Source: Anthoceros angustus
Lineage: Eukaryota; Streptophyta; Anthocerotopsida; Anthocerotales; Anthocerotaceae
Assembly: GCA_010909165.1 (NCBI GenBank)
Contig: VJWM01000011.1
Coordinates: 1,240,001 to 1,304,000 of the forward strand
Length of the DNA stretch: 64,000 nt
Reading direction: 5' to 3'
The position numbers were made by a program, and so were the translations under genes. Below, in pieces: positions 33,830 to 42,420 of this stretch. The notes below the pieces were generated by a model. It was not told the DNA's origin and made no database searches. It saw only the letters and a list, made by a program, of their open reading frames with translations. Each line of letters begins with the position of its first letter. Positions within the stretch are counted from its first letter, which is position 1.

Positions 33830-33950
33830 CCAAGATCAATACCCAGATGGGGTGCTGGTTAGATTTAGTTTACTCTTACATAAAAACCCTAAAGTTAAGC
33901 ACCCATGGTCGGGCTCGAAATCTATATGGGTGTGGATTCTAATCGTATTG
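33830..33950 (+). repeat. 5S rRNA-like fragment
   Basis: CATAAAAACCCTAAAGTTAAGC (given here in two parts: CATAAAAACCC and TAAAGTTAAGC, about 33878-33900) aligns with the 5S rRNA segment CATCAGAACTCCGAAGTTAAGC at about 17 of 22 positions. ATATGGGTG follows at the right distance for the 5S box C region. Just upstream, GATCAATACCCAGATGGGG resembles the body of the short elements A-C. It is too diverged to be a working 5S gene. Confidence 0.45.
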
Positions 33951-34394
33951 TATTGTATGATAACTAATATTTACTTTATTTCTCACAAGTAAAACGAAGC
34001 TTAGATCATCTTTATTTATACTAAAGAGTCTTAACGAAAAAAGAAAGAAAAAAATTCTTAACTAGGAAATCACCAAGTGATTGAGCACCACAATCTATTT
34101 TATGTGTCATAAGGACAAGTAAGCTTATTACTATCTTATTTAGACAAAAATGATTGTAAACTAGGAAATTACTATTGTATGACCTTTATTTTCTATTTTA
34201 TGTCACACAAATTTGTACAATTGATTTTATTAGCAATACTATTGGCCTAACACATTTCAAGACGTCTATACGTGTCTACTGTCAACACTGCCACAGTTGT
34301 TTAAGGAAACATTTGCATGCCTTTATCTTCTCATCTGAGCCATTCCTCAAATAGGGCCTGGATTGTATTGATATCATTGCTCCTATCATTGTAT
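33951..34394. other. AT-rich spacer, nothing recognised
   Basis: No open frame or repeat recognised. GC content is low and there are several A- and T-rich runs. Confidence 0.35.
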
Positions 34395-34724
34395 TTGGAT
34401 TGATTGTGTGTCCACGGCCAAATGGACACATATTTATAAGAATACCGTGATTAAGCATCCTGAGCTTAGATCGGTACTTAGATGGGGTGCCTAAAGGGAA
34501 TGGATGCCCTTGGTGATTAAGCATCCTGAGCTTAGATCGGTACTTAGATGGGGTGCCTAAAGGGAATGGATGCCCTTGGTGCCAGTAGCTTAGGCACACC
34601 ATGGTACAAGTTGTTAAGTACACCATGGTACAAGTTTTTAAGTACACCATGGTACAAATTGTTAAGTACTAAGTCCCATGACGGAAATCTTAGTGGACTT
34701 AAATAAAATTCTTCTTCTTCTTCT
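34395..34724 (+). mobile_element. SINE-like element with internal duplications (copy B)
   Basis: Plus-strand copy of the element family. A 5' part (TGTGTCC...CCAAATGGACACAT, TTTATAAGAATACCG) is followed by the 5S-like body. The body occurs twice in tandem as a 66-bp repeat starting at 34449 and 34515 (GATTAAGCATCCTGAGC, GATCGGTACTTAGATGGGG). The unit GTACACCATGGTACAA is then present three times (about 34604-34660). The end is CCCATGACGGAAATC, TTAGTGGACTTAAATAAAAT and a TTC tail to 34724. One arm of the terminal hairpin is deleted here. Confidence 0.7.
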
Positions 34725-34726
34725 AT

Positions 34727-34870
34727 CACCTTTCACGGGAACAAGTACATCATCACTGTGACAAATTATGCCACCAAATGGATGGCCAAGATGTGTGAAC
34801 GGGAGCCATAGAGGTGGGACTCTCATTTGATTGGTGCACTATGGGCTATGAGGACATGGACAAAGGCAGT
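34727..34870 (+). mobile_element. Ty3/gypsy integrase fragment
   Basis: One frame reads ITFHGNKYIITVTNYATKWMAKMCEREP, matching the start of the integrase core (YIi..vDyaTkW.e). After a stop it continues RWDSHLIGALWAMRTWTKA, matching the end of the core. About 100 residues between the two are missing, with the same junction type as in the remnant at 12.1 kb. It follows the SINE tail directly, so the SINE may have inserted at the fragment's edge. Confidence 0.6.
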
Positions 34871-35040
34871 CAGCACTACTAGAAAAACAAGGTACTATGT
34901 TACAGGTTTTGTTGCGGACCGAAAAAGTGCAATAACCTTTGGGATGGGAGAGAGACATGGCATATAAGCCTAACTTTGGTAACACTTCAATATTACACTT
35001 TTGGCATGGGAGACAACATGGCATAAAAGTGCCACATGTT
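34871..35040 (+). mobile_element. Truncated CACTA-type transposon end
   Basis: CACTACTAGAAAAA starts at about 34873. This is the classical terminal inverted repeat of plant CACTA (En/Spm) elements, and the following ~160 bp contains short repeated subterminal motifs (GGATGGGAGA..ACATGGCATA and GCATGGGAGA..ACATGGCATA). No matching inverted end is found to the right; the sequence passes into the LINE 5' region at about 35040. It is therefore a broken end, not a complete element. Confidence 0.6.
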
Positions 35041-36535
35041 TAAAGCTAAGCGGAGGTCGCCGTGAGGACATGATTTAGGGTTTTTGGTGCGGCGGTTGTG
35101 GTGGGTGGTGTGGAGGAGGTCGCGGTTATTTTTATTTTTGTTGATTTTTTGAGGTTATGGCTTCTATTGTCGCTAAGCATAAAACAGTTAAATATGTAGA
35201 TAACAGAGTATTAATATTGGATACTAGATTACGTAGTATTGAGGACAAATATGAAGACAACGCGGTATTTGTATTGGAGACTAGAGTACTTAATATTGAG
35301 GCGGAGAATATTTCCTTAAGAAAAAAATTTGAGTCTCTTTTGGCTAAGCACCAATCTTTGGCATGGGACTCGGAGGACGAGGGGGGTAAGGAGGGCCAGG
35401 AGGACGAGGGGGATGAGTTCAATTCTGTAATGGATGATCTTATAGATAAGAAATTTAATAGTTAGGATGTTATCATTAGAAAATTGCAACAGGATCTTGA
35501 AACGGAAAGCTCATGGGCTAAAGATTTTGAGGTGTCTTTCCAGGTCAAATTTGATTCATTGCTTTTGTAAGTCAATGCCTTGCAAATTCCTGTTCCTTGT
35601 GTGGGTTGTTTGTCGAAGGCAGATCTGGCACCTAGTTTGGAAGGCTACAAGAAGATTATTCTCAAGCTTATTCATGCACAGAGGGAGGAAATGCACAGTT
35701 ATATGGCCAAAAAGTTGCAGGGTTTGGATGATCAGGTTGGAAGACTCTCGGAAAGGTTGGTGGAGCAAGGATTACAAAATAAAGTTTTTTCACGGACAAT
35801 AGAGGAGGAAGCCATAAATTTGGAAAATCATTTCACTTCAACGAAACAAGTTTCAGCTAAATATTTGGAGAAGCTTACTGGTAAAACCCTCTTAGGGATT
35901 AATGATCCCCCTACTCCTTCTTGTCCTGGTGGCAACATAGTATTGGAAGTTGTTTCCGAGACGGCAGACCGTGCTCGCCGTGCTTTGAAATAGAGAATTT
36001 CTGGTCTTGGTAATGATATTGTTGCAGCACTTGTGGCTGCAAAGGAGTTTCTCAATAGGCTAGAGGTCGATGTGGTCGTTCCTCGAACCTTTTGCCTTGG
36101 AAAGGATCCTGGTAGGGAGCGCATATTAATTATGAATTTTCATTTTGTGGATGATCGCCTTCAGGTTATGAAGGCTAGGTTTATGTTACAGACAACTCAG
36201 TTATATATCAATGAGGATCTTACACCATTGCAATGGAAGACTAAGAAGGAGAAGTTACCCGCTTTCAGAGCAATTCGTGTTGCAGGTCAAGTGGCTTTCT
36301 TTCGTGGGGATGAATTGGTGGTGTTTGGCCCTCGTTCAAGCAATTTCATTGACACTCTTGATTGATTGAAGATTATTTATCTTGTTTAAATTTTACCTTT
36401 ACATTAGTCCAAACAAGTTTACCGCAATCTATACAGCTATCATATTTCAGTCCCATGACGAAAATCCGTCCTTAGTGGATAAAAATTCGTCTTTAGTGGA
36501 TGAAAATCCATCCTTAGTGGACGAAAATCCGTCTC
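35041..36535 (+). mobile_element. ORF1-only L1-like LINE
   Basis: The 5' part is GC-rich (GCGGAGGTCGCCG, GGTTTTTGGTGCGGCGG), like plant L1 5' UTRs. A coding stretch begins at 35157 (MASIVAKHKTVKYVDNRVLI) with strong coiled-coil character and an acidic patch (DSEDEGGKEGQEDEGDE), and stops at 35465. After a frame change it resumes (35580-35993) as more coiled coil (LEGYKKIILKLIHAQREEMH, LQGLDDQVGRLSERLVEQGL). It continues from 36033 as the L1 ORF1 C-terminal domain (RERILIMNFHFVDDR, LYINEDLTPLQWKTKKEK, FFRGDELVVFGPRSS), stopping at 36365. About 75 bp of 3' UTR and the terminal motif follow, here expanded into three to four copies of a ~22-bp unit (GACGAAAATCCGTCCTTAGTGG type, 36456-36535). There is no endonuclease or reverse transcriptase. 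Confidence 0.8.
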
Positions 36536-36552
36536 GCCATGTGCGGTGAGAG

Positions 36553-36800
36553 AACAGAAAAAGAAGAAGAATTTTATTTAAGTCCACTAAAGACGGATTT
36601 CCGTCATGGGACTTGGTACTTAATAACTTGTACCATGGTGTGCCTAAGCTACTTGCACCAAGGGCATCCACTCCCTTTAGGGACCCCATCTAAGTACCGA
36701 TCTAAGCTCAGAATGCTTAATCAGGGCGTTCTTATAAATGTGTGTCCATTTGGCCTAAGCCATTTGGACACACAATGCCCAAATGCCCATTGGCAAACAC
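36553..36800 (-). mobile_element. SINE-like element (copy C), tail to tail with the LINE
   Basis: The minus-strand copy has its TTC tail at 36553-36567, then the same AATAAAAT, GTCCACT, hairpin (GACGGATTTCCGTC, about 36592-36605) and 5S-like body (ending AAGCATTCTGAGC). Its 5' extension includes ATTTATAAGAACGCCCTGATTAAGC. That extension aligns with the 5S rRNA segment ATCAGAACTCCGAAGTTAAGC at about 15 of 21 positions. Upstream of that are two GTGTCCAAATGG-like motifs in near-inverted arrangement. It faces the LINE copy tail to tail with about 20 bp between them. Confidence 0.7.
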
Positions 36801-37855
36801 ATGCTATTCTTCATCAACCCTTCCCAGGTTTGCGTACTAGTCTCAAGCTCATTTCAACACCCTCCCGATGTATTCATGGATTCTCGAATTCATCCTCTGC
36901 AGTGACTCCAATTTGTCACGTTTTCCATAAACTAGCTCCTTGAGGGTCCTTTTCAAAGACGATAAAAATGCTTTGAGAGCACCATGCAATCTGGACGCAT
37001 ACATACGATCCCTACAGCATTTGCCCATGAATTTGTTGCTCAGAATATGCAATATTCATTGGTTGACAATGGACATGACACTACCTTGCGTCGAGCCCTT
37101 CAACTTCTCTTGGAGATGGAAACCAAGTCTTCACAAGGGGGTTGAAGATGCTCTAAGAAGGCGTGGACTTTTTTTATCATAATAAAAGTCCTGGAACTCC
37201 TGAACGGAACGGGTCCTTTGGTAAAGAAGCTCAGTGACCAGGAGCGAAAAGTGTGAACTCCCGAGTGAAATAAAGGCCGCGAAGAACACCCTGCGGCGCT
37301 ATAATAGGGGTTGATGCCTAAAGTTGGAGAAACACATGAAGTTGGAGCTGACATTGCATACACATGACGTTTGCAGTGACTTGTTACTTTCTTAACCAAA
37401 GCCAGATTACAAGCGGTGCAACAAGCAATTCTAGATCTGAGAGGCAGAACGAGGGCAAAACGATGCTCCCTCGTGCAATACTAGTCTCTCACATCTTCCA
37501 GATCCAGATCCAAGGGGATCTGGTTCGTCTAAACCAACTGGCCATGGCAAACCAAAACTGCACACATGCACAAGCTCGCAAGGCTTCAAACCAGCCAATT
37601 TTACATCTGACTGCTCCTAGTTTATGTACACAACGGTACGATCCGCACTAGTCTCGGTTGAGCAGACCTCCATATTCCTGATCCTCTTGGTCGGGAATGT
37701 CCGCCGACAAATCTCCCCACCCTTCAACAACCCACCAGACGATTCTTTAAGATCCAACACGATGTCGCCATTCTAATCATCTGCATTTGCTGATTGACGT
37801 ACTTGAATCACGCTTAGAGAGTGTGACACAGTTACCTCGACCAGGTACTCGGCAT
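36801..37855. other. Intergenic DNA, nothing recognised
   Basis: A minus-strand frame at 36849-37052 (LHGALKAFLSSLKRTLKELV, then LQRMNSRIHEYIGRVLK) is lysine-rich and looks protein-like, but I cannot assign it. It may be part of an eroded gene or element. The 3' UTR of the glycine-rich protein gene should lie at the right end. Confidence 0.35.
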
Positions 37856-38776
37856 TCATGGCCCTCCCTTCCCGTGGTCGCCACCTCCTCCATAGCCACC
37901 CTTGCCGTGGTCGCCGCCCCCTCCGTAGCCGCCCTTGCCGTGGTCGCCGCCTCCTCCATAGCCGCCCTTGCCGTGGTCGCCGCCTCCTCCGTAGCCGCCC
38001 TTGCCGTGGTCGCCGCCTCCTCCGTAGCCGCCCTTGCCGTGGTCGCCGCCTCCTCCGTAGCCGCCCTTGCCGTGGTCGCCGCCTCCTCCGTAGCCGCCCT
38101 TGCCGTGGTCGCCGCCTCCTCCGTAGCCGCCCTTGCCGTGGTCGCCGCCTCCTCCGTAGCCGCCCTTGCCGTGGTCGCCTCCTCCTCCATAGCCTCCCTT
38201 GCCGTGGTCGCCTCCTCCTCCATAGCCGCCCTTGCCGTGGTCGCCGCCTCCTCCATAGCCGCCCTTGCCGTGGTCGCCGCCTCCTCCGTAGCCGCCCTTG
38301 CCGTGGTCGCCGCCTCCTCCGTAGCCGCCCTTTCCGTGGTCGCCGCCCCCCCCATAGCCGCCCTTGCCGTGGTCGCCGCCTCCTCCATAGCCGCCCTTGC
38401 CGTGGTCGCCGCCTCCTCCATAGCCTCCCTTGCCGTGGTCGCCGCCTCCTCCATAGCCTCCCTTGCCGTGGTCGCCGCCTCCTCCATAGCCGCCCTTGCC
38501 GTGGTCGCCGCCCCCACCGTATCCTCCTTTCCCGTGGTCGCCGCCCCCACCGTATCCTCCCTTACCGTGGTCGCCACCACCACCGTAGCCTCCCTTGCCC
38601 TGGTCGCCACCCCCTCCGTAGCCTCCCTTCCGGTGGTCGCCGCCTCCTCCATAGCCTTCCGGGTCGTCAGAGAGCACTCGTGCGCCTTGGACCTGCTGGG
38701 GCCCCAGCAGTGGTAGCAGCAGCAGCAGGGCGAGCAGCAGCGCGCCCAGAGCGGGCGCCATATTGCGGGCCTTCAT
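37856..38776 (-). CDS. Secreted glycine-rich protein with ~24 YGGGGDHGKGG repeats
   Basis: Single-exon frame of 306 residues. Residues 1-31 are a signal peptide (GALLLALLLLLPLLG core, cleavage probably after VQGA). A short linker (RVLSDDPE) is followed by about 24 perfect or near-perfect copies of an 11-residue unit GYGGGGDHGKG, the first two with HR and Q variants, ending in GGP. This is the architecture of plant structural glycine-rich proteins and GRP-type apoplastic proteins; Tyr spaced every 11 residues could be cross-linked in the wall, and the His/Asp/Lys in each unit could bind metal. These functions are inferences from composition. The DNA is a 33-bp minisatellite, so copy number probably varies among individuals. 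A TATA-like motif lies upstream at about 38920. Confidence 0.88.
   Translation of the reverse strand: MKARNMAPALGALLLALLLLLPLLGPQQVQGARVLSDDPEGYGGGGDHRKGGYGGGGDQGKGGYGGGGDHGKGGYGGGGDHGKGGYGGGGDHGKGGYGGGGDHGKGGYGGGGDHGKGGYGGGGDHGKGGYGGGGDHGKGGYGGGGDHGKGGYGGGGDHGKGGYGGGGDHGKGGYGGGGDHGKGGYGGGGDHGKGGYGGGGDHGKGGYGGGGDHGKGGYGGGGDHGKGGYGGGGDHGKGGYGGGGDHGKGGYGGGGDHGKGGYGGGGDHGKGGYGGGGDHGKGGYGGGGDHGKGGYGGGGDHGKGGP
37862..38655. repeat. 33-bp coding minisatellite, about 24 units
   Basis: The unit (on the plus strand CCGCCCTTGCCGTGGTCGCC followed by GCCTCCTCCGTAG) is repeated with mostly third-position changes (CCATAG/CCGTAG, GCCGCC/GCCTCC). Because 33 is a multiple of three and the unit lacks stops in several frames, long spurious frames of 291, 309 and 347 codons exist on both strands. 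Confidence 0.9.
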
Positions 38777-38918
38777 TGCTGGCAGCGCTGTCGACCGATC
38801 AATCTCTGTCGCGGGATGAGAATGCGCGGGCGTTGCTTACAGCTGCAGCTCGCAGGCAAATTGCAAGTGATGCACACAGCTCTGAGATCTCTGCCTTGTG
38901 ATTTGTGTGCACAAGCTC

Positions 38919-38930
38919 GGCCGTTATATC
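38919..38930 (-). promoter_or_regulatory. TATA-like box of the glycine-rich protein gene
   Basis: On the minus strand GGGATATAACGG lies about 145 bp upstream of the ATG at 38776 in a GC-rich setting, where a TATA box would be expected. Confidence 0.4.
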
Positions 38931-39084
38931 CCACCCGCCCGCGCCACAGCCGGACTTGGATAGACACCCACCGAGCTGACTTGCTGCTCCAGTAAACTGC
39001 AGTCCGAGATCCACCGGCTCATGTCAACCAGGTTACGGCGTCGACGTCTTAACTGCCAGTTCCCCCACCGGCCAGCGTCAGTGT

Positions 39085-39225
39085 GCATCGACTCCACATG
39101 GCCTTGACAACTCAGATGATGGGGGTGACCACCCAGGTCAGGTCGTTGTATTGCAAGGATGATGTGAAAACTGTGGCAATCCTCGTTCATTATCAGCCTC
39201 CTGTTGACAGGTTTCTGTAGGTGAG
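39085..39225 (+). repeat. Copy of the LEA gene 3' UTR segment
   Basis: CACATGGCCTTGA..ACT.AGATG, AGGTCGTTGTATTG, TGTGAA.ACTGTGG and ATTATCAGCCTCC/ATTGTAAGCCTCC occur in the same order as at 30358-30495, with moderate divergence. No LEA coding sequence precedes it, so it is either the tail of a lost LEA copy or a mobile piece. Confidence 0.6.
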
Positions 39226-40044
39226 GCCCACTAAAACGATCACCACAGGCAGTCATGTCCTGCTGCCTTTTGCGTGACTCTATTTGCCTTTTCGAAATTA
39301 CTTAAGCCAGGAATTATCTGCCAGATGAATCCTGTTGAGATGGTGAGCATGGCGTTCCTGCCAGAGTTGAATCAACGGATCCAGAAACTAGACCTGGATC
39401 CGGACTTTCAAGCCATTCGAAAGTTTTGGCAACAAGATCGCAGAGAACCTCACTAACTGAAGTCAAGTAATCGACACGTTTCACAGACAGGAAAGCCCTG
39501 GGAAAACTTATGATTCGGCAGTAAGAACAGCAAATGTAGATCTAGACATCTAGAAAATAGAACCTTTCTCTCTAGCTCCTCCTGAGACTGCCACCCCCTA
39601 GGCCTAGCTACCAGCGCTAGCCGTGGCCATACAGCTTCTAGGAACAGGATCTATGCCCAATTAGCCTACTCATTCAGCAATCACCAGTGAGGAAAGCCAC
39701 TTCCTCCTTTGTCAGATTCGAGCAAGCTTTTCCTGCAGGTAGCTGAGGGTGCTGGATCGATGTGGGCGCCAGTTAAGGTCCTGCTTCCCGGAAACAAGCC
39801 TAATTGCAAGGACCAAATTTTCCAACCATGCAGCAGCCTTCAGGCGGAAGACCAAGTCCTCAAATGACGGCAGTCTTCAGGCGGAAGACCAAGTCCTCAA
39901 ATGACGGTCTTCCACTAGTGTTAAAAGATGCAAGACATCATCTCCAATGCCGCAAACACAGCTATCCACATCTAGGCAGCAACTGATAAGCTTTGCAACA
40001 CACCCAAAAGCTTCCTGGAAACCTCAGTATGTACTTCAGCAAGA
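39226..40044. other. Intergenic DNA with a 37-bp tandem repeat
   Basis: At about 39838-39912 a 37-bp unit (TTCAGGCGGAAGACCAAGTC...) is present twice. A 60-codon frame at 39274-39456 is unassigned. Nothing else is recognised. Confidence 0.4.
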
Positions 40045-40434
40045 CTAGTACTGTAGAACCGCTTCTACTGACGGCCATTGATTGCCGGAATCCCAGATGG
40101 CGATGCCACTGCCGTTGCATGTGACAACGTTGCCGCCTAGCTAGCTGGAGGACGAGGACGTGACCCGTCGTTGCAGCAGCTAGTTTTACTGTCCCAGTCG
40201 GACGTTGGTCACCGTCGGTCAAGGACGCCCACAGAGGCCTAGGGCTGTCACCGTCTCCGTAGAGCACCATGTTGCAATCGGCCTGCAGGACGAGCCTGTA
40301 CTCCCCCGCCTCCAAGTATTGGCCGGGAGACAGGGTTTTGGCCCTAGGCTCTGCGCCGCTGCCAGCTCAATCAAACCCGCACTCCAGTACACGCACAGCA
40401 TCATCAGCGCTACTACCATCTTGATAGCCCCCAT
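40045..40434 (-). pseudogene. Bulb-type (GNA-like) mannose-binding lectin, two frameshifts
   Basis: From an ATG at 40434 the frame encodes a signal peptide (MGAIKMVVALMMLCVYWSAG). After a one-frame change near 40345 it continues LSPGQYLEAGEYRLVLQADC, NMVLYGDGDSPRPLWAS, which is a B-lectin mannose-binding motif (QxDxNxVxY form, here QADCNMVLY). A second frame change near 40142 leads to GGNVVTCNGSGIAIWDSGNQ and WPSVEAVLQY with a stop at 40045-40047. The order and length (about 125 residues) match secreted single-domain lectins of land plants. Both breaks are small, and no good splice pair removes them, so it is called a recent pseudogene; sequence error is possible. Confidence 0.7.
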
Positions 40435-40935
40435 GATCCAGACCAGTACTACTAGTTGCTTATCCTCGCGATCGGAACATAACGCGTGCAGTGGGCAGAC
40501 AGCAGATTGCATCGAGATGAGAATTAGACCAGTGCAACGCTCAGGACTGAGCAATGTAGTAGTACGGGATGATACCACATCGACGCCCCTAGGCGGCCCA
40601 GTGATGGGTCCGAGAAACCTTTTGGCTTCATGCACGCCTTATCTTGCGCCATGGACGCGCTGCATTCGGGAATCCATGCTCACCAGCCCAGAGATGTAAC
40701 GCGCCGTCAAGGCAACAACCAGGCGCTTCCCTTCTTTGTTTGGTTTGCCAGAAAAAGGCTGGCCACTTGCCCTCCAGCTATGTGTGGTTTCACAATGCCC
40801 AACTGCTCATGCATCGTTTTTTGTTTTCCACATTTGTCGATTTGAGAGGAAACAGTCTGTGAAAGCGCTCATCATAAAAGTCACGTTTTATTTGCTTTTG
40901 CAATCACAACATCCTCATCAGAGGGAGTAGTTCTC
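40435..40935. other. Intergenic DNA, nothing recognised
   Basis: Upstream side of the lectin sequence; overlapping short plus-strand frames (40630-40930) in three phases are not convincing genes. Confidence 0.35.
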
Positions 40936-41462
40936 GCAGCCTGCAGTCATGTGGGCTAGGTGAATGCAGCTCGGCAGTATTTTAAAGCAATGACAGGAAC
41001 AAATGGAATTACCCCCATTGTTGAGCACTACAACTGGATAGTTGACGTGATGGTTGGCCATGTGGCCGTGCAGGCTACTTGTACGATGCGGAACGTTTGC
41101 TGCAAAGCATGCCGGTCAGGCATGACAGTGTGGGTTAGAATGTTGGCTTACTGCGCGCAGAAAGCATGGCAATATAGAACTTGGAAGGTGCTGCTCAATC
41201 AGCTATTGCAACATTAAGCTCAACAGGCTGCCACCCATGTGCTCATGTCCAATATGCATGCCGACATGCCGATGCTGGCAGGTGCACGTGAGAGGAAGCA
41301 AACATGGTAGACCATATGGGGAAATCTGCTGGTGCTCAAAAGAAGCCTGCAAAGGCAATCATTGAAGTGGAGAAGAGTGTCTGTGAATTCGTTGTGGGAA
41401 GCCAAGACGGATGATATTTCTCCCAGGCTACGGAGTCTGAATGAAAGGCTGGAGCAGTGAAA
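40936..41462 (+). pseudogene. PPR protein C-terminal remnant
   Basis: The frame begins ACSHVG, then a stop, then VNAARQYFKAMTGTNGITPI, VEHYNWIVDVM, matching the last PPR motif of PLS proteins. After further breaks the E+ segment appears at about 41310-41400 (DHMGKSAGAQKKPAKAIIEV, CEFVVGSQDG) and continues PRLRSLNERLEQ to a stop at about 41460. No DYW domain is left. The AQKKPA-AxIEV text is nearly that of the intact gene at 25-27.5 kb, so they share an ancestor. Confidence 0.75.
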
Positions 41463-41639
41463 CGTGATTCATCCAGTCATTACTCCAACCCTAAACCCTA
41501 TGCCACTCGAACCGAAGCATGAACCAACTTCCGTGATGAGCACTAGCCAGGGGTTTTGGAACTGAGGTGGGCTGCAGTGCAACCGGGCTGGCTGGGAAAT
41601 GGCGGCTGCAGCGGAGTTTGGCCTGTGGCAATGCTGCTG

Positions 41640-42420
41640 CTGGAACCCGATGGCAATTAGGTTTCATGGTTTAAAGGGCGGGCAGGCGGGAACGGAAGGT
41701 TGGTTGAATATTTCACGTTTTTAGCAAGTCCGAGGAACTAGCTCAGTGAATTTGAGGTAGGAGCCAAAACTGAGGCATTGCGTTGTCGTTCTCTGTTTGT
41801 GATGCCTGACAAGTGACATTGCTGCTATCAACACTATGCGGATCGGGAACCTGTGTCCGGAAACTCTGGAGAAGGCCGAAGCGCAGTTTGCCAGCCTCCG
41901 AGACCTATGGATTGTGCTTGCCATCTTGTACACCCTCAAGCTGTAATATGTTCAGTTCCTTTGTTCGGAAAAAGGGACGACTAGATAACAAGCAAATTGA
42001 TGAGATGCTAGGTGACCTAATGCGGATCAAACGGTTTGAGTGAAGACTTTAAAGGCAAAGCTTGACTCCAGCTACCATGGTAAACTGGTTCGAAGGTAAT
42101 CCTCTGCTTGTGTGCTTCCTAACATGGTTTTCTCGAGGAGCTCGCATAGTTGTCATGCTGGGCTAAAGGCCAGCCCTCCTGACATACATTTCTCGAGGAG
42201 CATAGTATCCATGGTGGGCTATAGGCCTAGGGCAGCCCTGTGTTCATTTCTTGTTTGTTGTTTGGTGGTCTGTTCACACTTTGTTCTAAGTAAGTTCTAT
42301 GTTTGCTGCCAAAAGCAAGCAATCTGCTTGGACATAATACATCATGCGGAATATGGCGTCTTCTTTCAGGGAACCAATCTGTTGAGAGGCATCGGGGGGC
42401 GTCTGTGTTGCTCAGCCTCG
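41640..42420 (+). repeat. Duplicated segment, related to 46.0-46.3 and 46.76-47.3 kb
   Basis: The first part (41640-41880, with AGCTCAGTGAATTTGAGG, GTTGTCGTTCTC, GCTGCTATCAACACTAT, AAACTCTGGAGAAGG) matches 46040-46310 in the same orientation. The second part (about 41980-42420, with ATGCGGATCAAACGGTTTG, CCAGCTACCATGGTAAACTG, GGTTCGAAGGTA, AGCATAGTATCCATG) matches the minus strand of 47280-46760. A short frame (GRLDNKQIDEMLGDLMRIKR) is unassigned and is not open in the other copy. Confidence 0.7.

Noticed and set aside
34873-36365. A functional CACTA transposase in the 35-36 kb coding region
   Set aside because: The coding motifs there fit L1 ORF1 (coiled coil, LTPLQW, FFRGDELVVF) and not a TNP-type transposase.
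37787-38901. Long plus-strand frames opposite the glycine-rich protein gene
   Set aside because: They exist only because the 33-bp unit lacks stops in several frames; the minus-strand frame alone has a signal peptide and a sensible composition.
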